A stretch of DNA of 50,349 bases from Bacteroidia bacterium (GCA_016742095.1 JACVCJ010000026.1:1-50349), one strand, 5' to 3'. Shown: positions 17,520 to 25,280, numbered from the stretch's first letter. Notes: a model not told the origin generated them from the sequence alone. Program-made: numbers and translations.

Positions 17520-18209
17520 ATGAACCGCATCGACCGCCTGTTCGGGATACTTACCCTGTTACAGTCCCGTAAATTTGTTACGGCCGAGACCATTGCCGAA
17601 AAATTCGGCATCAGTATACGCACCGTGTACCGCGATGTAAAAGCCATCGGCGAATCGGGCGTACCCGTTTGTTTTGAACCACACAAGGGCTACTGCATCC
17701 TGCCAGGCTATTTTCTGCCCCCGGTCAGTTTCAGTTCCGACGAGGCCAATGCCCTGCTCATCGTAGAGTCCATCATACAGGGCTTTTCGGACAGATCCAT
17801 CAAAAAACATTATTCCTCGGCCCTGGGCAAGGTAAAATCTGTATTGAAGAACACACAGAAAGAACAGGTAGAACAGTTGCAGAATAACATCATGTGGCAG
17901 CTGCCTTCCTGTTTTGTTAACGATTACGAACATCTGTCCCTGATACAGAATGCCGTGGCCTCCAAAAGCGCCCTGCTGCTGGAGTATATGAACCGGGAAG
18001 AAATAAGCAGCCGCCGTGAGGTAGAACCGATCGGCCTTATTTTCTATGCCATGAACTGGCACCTGATCGCCTGGTGTCACAAGCGGCACGATTACCGCGA
18101 CTTCCGGGTTTCGCGCATACGCAGCATAAAACTCAGCGGCCACAGCTTCGAAAAGGCAGAACACATAAGCCTTTCCGAATATATGAAACAGGTGCCGGTA
18201 GATTATTAA
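17520..18209 (+). CDS. WYL-domain transcriptional regulator (YafY-like)
   Basis: A 229-aa protein. An N-terminal HTH (FVTAETIAEKFGISIRTVYRDVKAI) is followed by the linking segment and a WYL domain in which EPIGLIFYAMNWHLIAWCH stands for the usual PxxLxxxxxxWYLxA; the WYL tyrosine is His here. WYL domains bind nucleic acid or nucleotide ligands. Gene order suggests it controls osmC and itself through the inverted repeat at 17041-17057. Confidence 0.87.
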   Translation: MNRIDRLFGILTLLQSRKFVTAETIAEKFGISIRTVYRDVKAIGESGVPVCFEPHKGYCILPGYFLPPVSFSSDEANALLIVESIIQGFSDRSIKKHYSSALGKVKSVLKNTQKEQVEQLQNNIMWQLPSCFVNDYEHLSLIQNAVASKSALLLEYMNREEISSRREVEPIGLIFYAMNWHLIAWCHKRHDYRDFRVSRIRSIKLSGHSFEKAEHISLSEYMKQVPVDY

Positions 18210-18274
18210 AAAAGCACTGCCATAGGGTTGTCAGCATCGGGTATTTCCTTTGCTGTATCAAATAAAACAACGCT

Positions 18275-18772
18275 ATGACGATCATTGAACTGTTGACCAA
18301 AGAACTGGAGCAGGAAGCTCAGACCACCCGCAAAATGCTGGAACGTATCCCCGACGACAAATACGACTGGCAGCCCCATCCCAAAAGTATGACCGTACGC
18401 CAGCTGGCCACGCACATTGCCGAACTTCCGGGCTGGGTGCCGATGGTGCTGAACTCCGATGAGCTCGATTTTGCCACCTCGCCCTACACCCCCGTAGAAA
18501 TAGCCAATACCAAAGAACTGATGGCCTATTTTGAAAAGAACCTGGATGCGGCCCGCGAACAGTGGAAGAACACTTCCGAAGAGCAACTCTGGAAAAGCTG
18601 GACCATGCGCAACGGCCAGGACATCTACTTTACCGACGACCGCGCCGCCATGGTACGCACAACCTACAGCCAGATCATACACCACCGGGCCCAGATGGGC
18701 GTTTTCCTGCGCCTGCTGAACATACCCATCCCGGGCAGTTATGGCCCCAGCGCCGACGATATGTCCTTTTAA
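18275..18772 (+). CDS. DinB-family metal-dependent protein
   Basis: A 165-aa four-helix-bundle protein. Candidate metal ligands are His47 (ATHIAELPGW) and His136/His137 (IIHHRAQMGVFLR), at the positions used by DinB/YfiT-like enzymes. Members include bacillithiol or other thiol transferases and many of unknown function; Bacteroidota copies are numerous. A strong terminator follows. Function beyond the family is not deducible. Confidence 0.9.
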   Translation: MTIIELLTKELEQEAQTTRKMLERIPDDKYDWQPHPKSMTVRQLATHIAELPGWVPMVLNSDELDFATSPYTPVEIANTKELMAYFEKNLDAAREQWKNTSEEQLWKSWTMRNGQDIYFTDDRAAMVRTTYSQIIHHRAQMGVFLRLLNIPIPGSYGPSADDMSF

Positions 18773-18794
18773 GTAACACATACATTTTTGCAGG

Positions 18795-18825
18795 TCCCGG
18801 AATACGTTCCGGGATCTTTTGTTTT
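18795..18825 (+). terminator. Terminator of the dinB-like gene
   Basis: TCCCGGAA (18795-18802) pairs with TTCCGGGA (18807-18814), loop TACG, followed by TCTTTTGTTTT. The TTTTG of this tail (18817-18821) also serves as the likely -33 element of the next promoter, whose -7 box TATCTTTC is at 18840-18847. Confidence 0.8.
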
Positions 18826-18861
18826 ACGTCAGGGCTTTGTATCTTTCGCAAAAATAACCTT

Positions 18862-19416
18862 GTGAGACCAATTATCATTCTATGCACACTGCTGCTGACT
18901 CAGAACCTGCTATATGGCCAGAAAAAAGCAGAACTCGACAAAGGCTTCGGCACGCTTTTTATTAACCAGAAATTACGGAACATCAGCAGCTGCCTGCAAC
19001 CCATTACGGATGCACAGCTCTGGCAACCGAATGAAAACCCCCTGATTGTAACTTCACTGCATACTGTTGACCTGGCCCGTTTTTCGCAGAAATCTTTTTT
19101 TTCCATACCTGTGGAACGTATCGAAGTGTTTATGCAGCATTCTCTTAATAGAAAGGGACAGGCCGCCGGGGAAGACATTTACCGCTTTATCGTATATATG
19201 CCTGCTCCGCCGGAAGCTGTATACGAAAAACTGATCCTGGACCTTATGGAACGATACGGTCCTGTTTTTACCACCTCCATACACGACGACGGCTCCCAGT
19301 CGCCCAACTGGTTTACGGAAACCACCCTGCTCACCGTTTCCGGAGAGAACGTATATTGTACCTATAAAGGCAGAAAATACATCACAGCAAATTTTTATCA
19401 GGCATATGGTGGTTAA
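18862..19416 (+). CDS. Exported protein of unknown function
   Basis: A 184-aa protein starting at GTG 18862, with a signal peptide (RPIIILCTLLLTQNLLYGQ). No family recognised. The mature part is short, mixed alpha/beta in look, with a YRFIVYMPAPPEAVYEKLI segment. A TTTTG-N18-TATCTTTC promoter lies 15 nt upstream and supports this start. Its stop codon overlaps the next gene by 11 nt, so the two exported proteins are translationally coupled and may act together. Confidence 0.6.
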   Translation: MRPIIILCTLLLTQNLLYGQKKAELDKGFGTLFINQKLRNISSCLQPITDAQLWQPNENPLIVTSLHTVDLARFSQKSFFSIPVERIEVFMQHSLNRKGQAAGEDIYRFIVYMPAPPEAVYEKLILDLMERYGPVFTTSIHDDGSQSPNWFTETTLLTVSGENVYCTYKGRKYITANFYQAYGG

Positions 19417-20086
19417 GATCATCGGAAGCGCACTGCTTTTTTTCTGTACACTTATGTATAGTTACGCCCAAAGCCACACGGCCGGCGATGTGCTGTACTG
19501 CTGGGCTAAAAAGGGACTGAACATCCGTTCGGAACCCGCCCCCGATGCAAAGATCATCGGTAAGATCGCCTATAAACAAAGTTGTATTTTCGGGGAGGTA
19601 TCCGGCCCGGCGTATACCGATACCCTGCAGAAAGGAGAACTGCCCCTGCTTGTAGAAGACCGGTGGATACAGGTACAGAGCGGGAACCTGAGCGGTTATG
19701 TGTTCGGCGGTTACCTGTCGGCAAGACCGGTGAGCGGCCTGTACGATCTTTTCGGGAGCCCGGACAACCAGCCCCGCCGGGATACGGTGATAAAAGGTCA
19801 GCCCGCGCATTACCTGCGTTTGTATGCGAAGGATAAAAGTACGCTCACCAGCATCAACAGCGATGGTTGCGAAGAAGATGTATTCGAAATAAAGAACATA
19901 AGCCGCAATGAGGCCATACTGCTGCTGCGCGAGACCTTCCCGGAAGAAAGTGCGGATCTTTGTCCCTTCGGTCTTAAAATGATCAGCAGGGACACCTGGT
20001 ATTTCCAGGCCTGTGAGGCCACTACGGAACGCAGCATCCATATAGAAAAAGGCCGTGTCCGGATAACCCTGGTAAGCTGCGACTGA
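19406..20086 (+). CDS. Exported SH3-like domain protein
   Basis: A 226-aa protein. A signal peptide (IIGSALLFFCTLMYSYAQ) precedes an SH3b-like domain: KGLNIRSEPAPDAKIIGKI is the canonical LNVRxxPxxxxxVIG opening, ending at GNLSGYVFGGYL. Such domains bind cell wall or protein ligands in the periplasm. The C-terminal half is unknown and has three cysteines (DGCEEDV, LCPFG, FQACEA). Overlaps its upstream neighbour by 11 nt; the GNAT gene starts 2 nt after the stop. Confidence 0.75.
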   Translation: MVVKIIGSALLFFCTLMYSYAQSHTAGDVLYCWAKKGLNIRSEPAPDAKIIGKIAYKQSCIFGEVSGPAYTDTLQKGELPLLVEDRWIQVQSGNLSGYVFGGYLSARPVSGLYDLFGSPDNQPRRDTVIKGQPAHYLRLYAKDKSTLTSINSDGCEEDVFEIKNISRNEAILLLRETFPEESADLCPFGLKMISRDTWYFQACEATTERSIHIEKGRVRITLVSCD

Positions 20087-20087
20087 T

Positions 20088-20609
20088 ATGAAAACGATAC
20101 GCCTCGAAGCGTTTACGCCGGCACATTTTGCCGAACTCATCGCCTGGATACCCGATGCGGAGTTTCTGCACCAGTTTGCCGGCCCGGACTGGCATTTTCC
20201 GCTGGATGCGATGCAGTTACAGAAAGACCTGGACGATCCGCTGCGCCACATGTACCGCCTTGTTTCCCTGCCGGACAATAAAGGCATAGGACATGCCCAG
20301 TTGTTGCGTATGGCCGACGGACAAAGCGCCCGGCTCTGCCGCCTGCTCATTGCCGATGCCGCATACCGCGGGAAAGGCCTGGGAAGCGCCATGCTGAGGG
20401 AACTGCTGCAGGTCTGTTTCCGGGAATGGCAGCTCAGTTATGTCGGCCTGAACGTATACGAATACAATACAGGCGCCCTGCAATGCTACCGTAATGCCGG
20501 TTTTACAGAGAAAGACCGCTGGACGGTACAAAACCCGGAGGGCGTTGTATGCGTATGCCTGCACATGCAGCTGCCCCGCGAAACCTGGGAAGCAGACCCG
20601 GAGAAATGA
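20088..20609 (+). CDS. GNAT-family N-acetyltransferase
   Basis: A 173-aa protein. The acetyl-CoA pyrophosphate loop is ADAAYRGKGLGSAMLREL (R/QxxGxG/A motif A), followed by VGLNVYEYNTGALQCYRNAGF, the conserved NxxAxxxYxKxGF segment. The N-terminus resembles RimJ/RimL-like acetyltransferases. Transfers an acetyl group from acetyl-CoA to an amine on an unknown substrate. Last gene of the three-gene run; it converges on the MFS gene 6 nt away. Confidence 0.88.
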   Translation: MKTIRLEAFTPAHFAELIAWIPDAEFLHQFAGPDWHFPLDAMQLQKDLDDPLRHMYRLVSLPDNKGIGHAQLLRMADGQSARLCRLLIADAAYRGKGLGSAMLRELLQVCFREWQLSYVGLNVYEYNTGALQCYRNAGFTEKDRWTVQNPEGVVCVCLHMQLPRETWEADPEK

Positions 20610-20615
20610 TGCACC

Positions 20616-21965
20616 TCAGGTATTCCCGGGAGACGGGGGCTCTTCCCGGAAGCGGCTGAACACCAGTGCCGCCGTGAAACAAAGTACAAAACCCAGTATA
20701 CCGTTCATGCGTATCCCTGCATCGTTGCCTATATCTTTGCCATACAGCAGGAACATCGAAAACATACCGATGCCGATGGTCTGGGCGATCTTCACAAAGA
20801 AATAACGCACCGCAAAATAAATAGCCTCTTTATTGCCGCCGCTTTCCCGGCTGTCTTTCTGTATAATATCGGCCAGTACCGCATTGGGCAGGATATTGAG
20901 CGAGGCCATAGGCACCGCGGCCAGCACCACCAGGCAGAAGATCTGTGTTTCGGCATCGGCCGGGAAACGTCCCAGTTCATACACGCCCAGGAAAATAAAG
21001 GCCAGCAGCAGCAGCGAAGCCAGCATTATTTTTTTCTTGCCCAGCCGGGCCACACCTATATTTACCAGGGGATAAAAAAGCAGGGACAGCAGCACCATGG
21101 TGATCATCAGCTTATTGCCGATGCGCTCGGGCAGTTGCAGCAGTACGGTAATAAAATACATAAGCCCCGACGTAATAATGGTAAGTGCAATGAAGTACGA
21201 AAAATCGGCCACCACGAACAGCAGGAAATTGCGGTTCCCGAGCGTCTGCCGCAGCGCTTTGCGCAGGGGTACCGCACTGGGTTTACTGATGCTGTACCTG
21301 CGCTCGTCGATGCCATAGGCCGTAATGGCCATAAATATGGCCGCCAGGGCGCTGAGCATGCAAACGGTAAGCTGCAGCGATTGTATACGTCCGCCCAGGC
21401 CCTGCAGCTGCAGGTGTTCGGCAATATTAAAGGCATTGGAGGCGATACCGATGCCGGCCACATAACCGATCGACTGCCAGCTGGCCAGGCGCATTTTGGC
21501 GGCGGCGCTGTGCGCCAGTTCCGGCAACAGGGCATTGTACGGGATGATGTAGGTGGTACTCGACATATAAAAGCCGACCAGGGTAAAAATAAGCCAGGCG
21601 ATATTCAGGTTACTCTCGTTGTAGCGCAGGGGCACGAAGATCAGGAAACAGAAGACAAAAGAGGGCAGTACGGCCTTCTTCATAAGCGGGATACGCCGAC
21701 CCTGCGGATTGCGGCTGCGGTCGCTGAACTGCGCGATGAGCGGATCGTATATGGCGTCTGCCAGTCGTCCGCCGGCCGTAACAATGGCAATTACATTAAA
21801 TATACCAAAAACGGCGGCCTGTGTAATAAGCGGGGGAATGCCGCTGCCGGAAGGAGGCAGGTAGATGTACACGAGGATCACACTGATGAGGTTGATCATG
21901 ATACTCCAGCCCGTCATACCGCACGCGTAGATGAGTTGCCGCGAAAAGGGAAGCCCTGCCTGCAT
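20616..21965 (-). CDS. GPH-family (MelB-like) sugar:cation symporter
   Basis: A 449-aa membrane protein with about 12 helices. The start LPFSRQLIYACGMTGWS, the loop AIYDPLIAQFSDRSRNPQGRRIPLM (the D-x3-G-x-x-x-D-R-s-r-t-r-w-GRR signature of the glycoside-pentoside-hexuronide group) and IIPYNALLPEL are diagnostic. It should import an oligosaccharide or glycoside with Na+ or H+. I chose ATG 21965; an in-frame GTG 22049 would add 28 residues not typical of the family and run into the cold-shock promoter. Confidence 0.88.
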   Translation of the reverse strand: MQAGLPFSRQLIYACGMTGWSIMINLISVILVYIYLPPSGSGIPPLITQAAVFGIFNVIAIVTAGGRLADAIYDPLIAQFSDRSRNPQGRRIPLMKKAVLPSFVFCFLIFVPLRYNESNLNIAWLIFTLVGFYMSSTTYIIPYNALLPELAHSAAAKMRLASWQSIGYVAGIGIASNAFNIAEHLQLQGLGGRIQSLQLTVCMLSALAAIFMAITAYGIDERRYSISKPSAVPLRKALRQTLGNRNFLLFVVADFSYFIALTIITSGLMYFITVLLQLPERIGNKLMITMVLLSLLFYPLVNIGVARLGKKKIMLASLLLLAFIFLGVYELGRFPADAETQIFCLVVLAAVPMASLNILPNAVLADIIQKDSRESGGNKEAIYFAVRYFFVKIAQTIGIGMFSMFLLYGKDIGNDAGIRMNGILGFVLCFTAALVFSRFREEPPSPGNT

Positions 21966-22031
21966 ATATGCAATATCGAAAAAATAGGGGAGTATTCCAA
22001 AAGCCGGGGCCGTTTCAGATAAAAAACAGGC

Positions 22032-22252
22032 TTTTTGTAAAAGGAACACTTTTTTGTATAACTTTGTAAAGCTTTTTAAGCTGTAATCTTCAAATTTTAA
22101 ACTTGTTTATGCAGGCCTCCGAATTCTGGAATTACTACTTTAGGCCGGTTCATTTATAAACAGGAATCTCTTCGGAGTCCCCGATATCATTAACAGATCA
22201 AGGATAGTATGCCGTTAGATGCGGCAATTATTTATAATTTAACAATAACAAC
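22032..22252 (+). promoter_or_regulatory. Cold-shock gene promoter and long structured 5' leader
   Basis: TTTTTG (22032-22037), a 21-nt spacer and TAACTTTG (22059-22066) form the promoter. The transcript leader is then about 180 nt, with hairpins AGCTT/AAGCT just after the promoter, one with a TTCG loop (about 22163-22180) and TGCCG (22210-22214)/CGGCA (22222-22226) near the start codon. Long structured leaders are the thermosensing element of cspA mRNAs; that this one works so is inference. Confidence 0.6.
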
Positions 22253-22450
22253 ATGCAAAAAGGTACAGTAAAATTCTTCAATGAGACCAAAGGTTTCGGT
22301 TTCATTAAGGTAGAAGGCAGCGGAAACGAAGTTTTCGTTCACGTTTCAGGCGTAAAAGAGACCATCCGTGAAAACGATACGGTGGAATTCGAGATCCAGG
22401 ACGGAAAAAGAGGTCCGAGCGCAGTTAACGTACGCGTAGCCGTGGCGTAG
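22253..22450 (+). CDS. Cold-shock domain protein
   Basis: A 65-aa CspA-family RNA chaperone. RNP1 (KGFGFIKV) and RNP2 (VFVHVSG) are intact, and [15 protein letters not shown] is the canonical opening. It melts RNA secondary structure and acts as an antiterminator at low temperature. Preceded by a long leader and followed by a near-perfect terminator, so it is a single-gene unit. No Shine-Dalgarno: the start is preceded by an A-rich stretch. Confidence 0.96.
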   Translation: MQKGTVKFFNETKGFGFIKVEGSGNEVFVHVSGVKETIRENDTVEFEIQDGKRGPSAVNVRVAVA

Positions 22451-22495
22451 GCTCATCCCGCATTCACCATTTTCCAGTATATTTTAAAACAGTGT

Positions 22496-22522
22496 ATATC
22501 CCTCTTCGGAGGGATATTTTTA
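22496..22522 (+). terminator. Terminator of the cold-shock gene
   Basis: A perfect 9-bp stem ATATCCCTC (22496-22504) / GAGGGATAT (22509-22517) with a UUCG tetraloop, then a T-run. Confidence 0.9.
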
Positions 22523-22533
22523 TCTTCATGCGT

Positions 22534-23082
22534 ATGAAAAAACAGTACCTGGCGGTCCTGCTGTTTTGTCTGGTATTGGTCAATACCTCTGCACAGAACA
22601 AAAGCACAGAGCCTACTTTTATGGAATATGCAGCCTCGCTGCCGGCCCTGTCACTCCCTTTTCATACCCGCTGTTACGAAACACTCATCCGCGCAGAAAC
22701 GGGGCACCGGCCGGAACTGATCGAAAAGTTCAGCGGCCTCGACGTCGCATATATCTACGGACGACTTTTCCAGAGCGGCCCGTACACCGGCATCATTTAC
22801 CTGTATCCCGGCGATAACGTAATACCCGTGCTCGTGGTGAACGATACGCTGGGCGCCATACGTTCCAGCCTGCACCTGAGCCAGAGCTACTGCGGCGAAT
22901 CCGAGAACTCCTGGGGGATCGATTTTGCCAGTATCCGGAAGGACTATTCCGTACGCATCTGTGATACTTTCTCGCTGTTCCGCCGCGATCACGAGTCCCG
23001 CATCCTGGAACATACCCGGCGTAACGGCATGAAATGTACCGACTACCTGTTCCGCGACGGTATGTACAAAGAGGTACGATAG
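22534..23082 (+). CDS. Exported protein of unknown function
   Basis: A 182-aa protein with signal peptide MKKQYLAVLLFCLVLVNTSAQ; ATG 22528 (MRMKK) is an equal alternative, whereas a longer frame would run through the terminator. The mature part contains FSGLDVAYIYGRLFQSGPYTGIIYLYPGDN and a Cys pair region; no family is recognised. It has no obvious partner; the phosphatase gene follows 69 nt later. Confidence 0.65.
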   Translation: MKKQYLAVLLFCLVLVNTSAQNKSTEPTFMEYAASLPALSLPFHTRCYETLIRAETGHRPELIEKFSGLDVAYIYGRLFQSGPYTGIIYLYPGDNVIPVLVVNDTLGAIRSSLHLSQSYCGESENSWGIDFASIRKDYSVRICDTFSLFRRDHESRILEHTRRNGMKCTDYLFRDGMYKEVR

Positions 23083-23151
23083 GCCGAATTCTCAAAATCT
23101 TAACATTTGCGTACGATTGTATGCAGAGATATAGTAGTACCTTCACATCGG

Positions 23152-24240
23152 GTGAAGAAAGTAATTGGCATACTGATCTGCTGGGGCATTCCACTGGTAA
23201 GTACGGTACTGGTCCTGCTTATTTCGTATATACGTCCCGATGGCTGGTTCATTGATCTGCTGGCGTTCGGCGTACCGGTGGTCCTGCTGCTGAACCTGCT
23301 GCTGATACCATTCACCCTGCTTTTTACACGCAGGTGGAAATACTGGCTGCCGCCGCTGCTGCTGCTGCTTTTTTCGGTAAAACCCATCCGGGAGACCGTT
23401 AATTACCATCCCGACCGCGATACCACATGCGATTTTACGGTGATGAGCTACAACATCGCCACCTTCAATCCCCAGCGCATGGAACAGAAAAAGAGCAACA
23501 GCTACAACAATGCGTCTCTTTACAACTGGCTGCGCCAAAACCGGCCGCCCGACATACTGTGCCTGCAGGAATTTTACCACAGTGACCTGGACGATTACGA
23601 CAATACGCTCGATTCCATCCTGCGTATCGGCGGCTACCGCTATTTTTACATGAATCCCGTGTACAAGGATGAGTTCAAGGGTATTTTCGGCGTCATTACC
23701 TTTTCTAAGTTCCGCTCCCTGAAGTCGGGGCCCATCAAGTACGGCGAACATTACATGAACAAAGGCATCTACCACGATTTTGTGATCGGGAAGGATACCG
23801 TACGCCTGCTCAATTTTCACCTCAATTCCATGAGTATACGCCTGAACAACAGCGATACGCTCAGTTTTAAGGAATACATCAGCTACAATGCCCGTAATAT
23901 CTATAACCGTCTGCATTCGGGCTACCATCACCGCAGGGCCGAGATTGCCGAGGTGCAGAAGTTCATCGACGATTCGCCCTACAAAGTGATCGCCTGTGCC
24001 GATATGAACGCCGTACCGTATTCGTATACCTATCAGAAAATGCGTAAGACCCTGCGTAATGCCTTCGAGGATGCCGGCAACGGCTTTGGTTTTTCGTATA
24101 ACCGTTTCCCGTATTATATCCGCATCGATAACCAGTTCTACGACGAACGCCTGCAGGTGAAATTTTACCGCACGCACACCGAAATGAAGGCATCGGACCA
24201 TTACCCGATCGAAGCCGGTTATTCTTTTCGTAAAAAATAG
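23152..24240 (+). CDS. Endonuclease/exonuclease/phosphatase-family membrane protein
   Basis: A 362-aa protein from GTG 23152. Three hydrophobic segments (VIGILICWGIPLVSTVLVLLIS, WFIDLLAFGVPVVLLLNLLLIPF, YWLPPLLLLLFSV) precede the catalytic domain with VMSYNIATFN, ILCLQEFYH, LLNFHLNS, VIACADMNAVP and KASDHYPIEA, the EEP motifs for metal binding and catalysis. It cleaves a phosphodiester or phosphomonoester in an envelope substrate. A TTG-N18-TACCTTCA promoter ends 7 nt before the GTG, which suggests a leaderless start; TTG 23107 is an alternative 15 codons upstream. Confidence 0.88.
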   Translation: MKKVIGILICWGIPLVSTVLVLLISYIRPDGWFIDLLAFGVPVVLLLNLLLIPFTLLFTRRWKYWLPPLLLLLFSVKPIRETVNYHPDRDTTCDFTVMSYNIATFNPQRMEQKKSNSYNNASLYNWLRQNRPPDILCLQEFYHSDLDDYDNTLDSILRIGGYRYFYMNPVYKDEFKGIFGVITFSKFRSLKSGPIKYGEHYMNKGIYHDFVIGKDTVRLLNFHLNSMSIRLNNSDTLSFKEYISYNARNIYNRLHSGYHHRRAEIAEVQKFIDDSPYKVIACADMNAVPYSYTYQKMRKTLRNAFEDAGNGFGFSYNRFPYYIRIDNQFYDERLQVKFYRTHTEMKASDHYPIEAGYSFRKK

Positions 24241-24248
24241 AGTTTTAT

Positions 24249-24279
24249 TTTTTGCTTTATTAAAAAAAGTATATATTTG
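24249..24279 (+). promoter_or_regulatory. Promoter of the leader-orf-rtcB-prfH operon
   Basis: TTTTTG (24249-24254), a 17-nt spacer and TATATTTG (24272-24279) match the Bacteroidota consensus very well. Transcription should begin near 24286, leaving about 260 nt of leader before the first full-size gene. Confidence 0.75.
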
Positions 24280-24331
24280 CAGTCTGAATTTTTCCTCAAT
24301 GTATATACTTAAATAACAGGGAGGGCATATT

Positions 24332-24379
24332 ATGACAGAACGTATTCACATATCATCCGATCGTTTCATTGCCTTGTAA
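24332..24379 (+). CDS. 15-codon leader peptide with strong Shine-Dalgarno
   Basis: The frame reads MTERIHISSDRFIAL then TAA. Seven nt upstream is AGGGAGGG (24318-24325), a near-maximal anti-SD match, whereas other starts in the window lack one. Bacteroidota ribosomes normally hide the anti-SD, so such a site is unusual. The stop codon sits inside the small hairpin GCCTTGTAAGGC (24371-24382). The position between promoter and a ribosome-repair operon suggests a regulatory leader whose translation reports ribosome state. I do not recognise the peptide from any known attenuator; translation is inferred. Confidence 0.55.
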   Translation: MTERIHISSDRFIAL

Positions 24380-24544
24380 GGCAGCGGTTTCCTCTTTTTA
24401 TTTATTTTTAAAAAGCGGCGCCCTGCCGCTGATAAAGGCTGTTGTCCACCCGGACATCTGTTGAAACACGACACATTTACTGGTTTAATGTGCCCGGGAA
24501 AATTATGTCTTTTCCTGAGCCGATAACACTATACATTTTCTTGT
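24380..24544 (+). promoter_or_regulatory. Structured leader RNA between leader peptide and operon
   Basis: Hairpins seen by eye: CTTTTT (24394-24399)/AAAAAG (24410-24415); CAGCGG (24382-24387)/CCGCTG (24426-24431), which encloses it; GCGGC (24415-24419)/GCCGC (24425-24429), which competes with the previous stem; TGTCC/GGACA (24443-24456); CACATT/AATGTG (24472-24492); GGAAAA/TTTTCC (24497-24515). The T-rich stretch 24395-24409 follows the stop-codon hairpin and could be an attenuator. Mutually exclusive stems next to a short ORF are the usual design of translation-dependent attenuation. Confidence 0.5.
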
Positions 24545-25273
24545 ATGGAAACTCCGGATATGCTGTATTCAATGGAATATAGCCGGATACGCTCTGCCCG
24601 GGACCGTAAGCGGGCCGTTCTCCGGCAAAAACATAAAAATTACATAAAACTCTATAAAAAACGGGAGCATTTATCGGATACGATACGCTCTATTCCCCCG
24701 GAACCGCTCGAAAATCCTTACCAGAAAGGCTGGGTGCGCAGCTTTGTACTGCGGGAGGACCAGTGGCAGACACCGCTGGCGGAATTCTACCATACACTGC
24801 TGTCTAAAATAAATACAGAGCACTACGGTATGGATAAGCACTTCCGCAGACCGAAGAAACGCAGGCGTAAACATGTATACGCCACGCAGAAACAACAGCT
24901 GAAGGTGATCTGTACATGGTACTGGGAGCGAAACGTGTATGAGCTCAGCGAACGGGAAAAAGCCTGCTTCCGGCCGGCATACCCCACACAAAAGCATCCG
25001 TACCTGCATTATGTATTTTCGGAGCCCTGGCGCTTTGTGCTGAAGGTAAAACCGAACATCATAACGCATACGCGGCGCAAAAACGCAGAACTGGAGAGTG
25101 AACTGGCCCGTATAGAGAATTACATTACAAGACACCATCTCCAGGGGGCTGTAAGCCGCTGGAAAGGAAAAAAGGGGCGGGGCCGGTACCGTACACAGAA
25201 AGAGGTACCCGATCCGCTCCGCAACAAACCGCGGCACCTGATCGAAGAGGTGTACCGCAACGAAAAAAAATAA
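24545..25273 (+). CDS. Uncharacterised very basic protein of the rtcB-prfH operon
   Basis: A 242-aa protein with no signal peptide and no membrane helix. It is rich in Lys and Arg throughout (RSARDRKRAVLRQKHKNYIK near the start, RRPKKRRRKH in the middle, RWKGKKGRGRYRTQK near the end), with a tryptophan-rich core (CTWYWERNVYEL, SEPWRFVLKVKP) and a short predicted coiled coil (RKNAELESELARIENYI). I recognise no family. The charge suggests binding to RNA or the ribosome. The rtcB start is 7 nt after its stop, so it should be cotranscribed with rtcB and prfH. ATG 24560 is an alternative start. Confidence 0.7.
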   Translation: METPDMLYSMEYSRIRSARDRKRAVLRQKHKNYIKLYKKREHLSDTIRSIPPEPLENPYQKGWVRSFVLREDQWQTPLAEFYHTLLSKINTEHYGMDKHFRRPKKRRRKHVYATQKQQLKVICTWYWERNVYELSEREKACFRPAYPTQKHPYLHYVFSEPWRFVLKVKPNIITHTRRKNAELESELARIENYITRHHLQGAVSRWKGKKGRGRYRTQKEVPDPLRNKPRHLIEEVYRNEKK

Positions 25274-25280
25274 AACAGTT

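Noticed and set aside
17520-18209. WYL regulator as a CRISPR- or defence-associated protein
   Set aside because: WYL domains occur in defence loci, but no cas gene, array or other defence gene is nearby and the partner is osmC.
22492-22533. Extended start for the exported protein at 22534
   Set aside because: The extension would be translated through the cold-shock terminator and would put charged residues ahead of the signal peptide.
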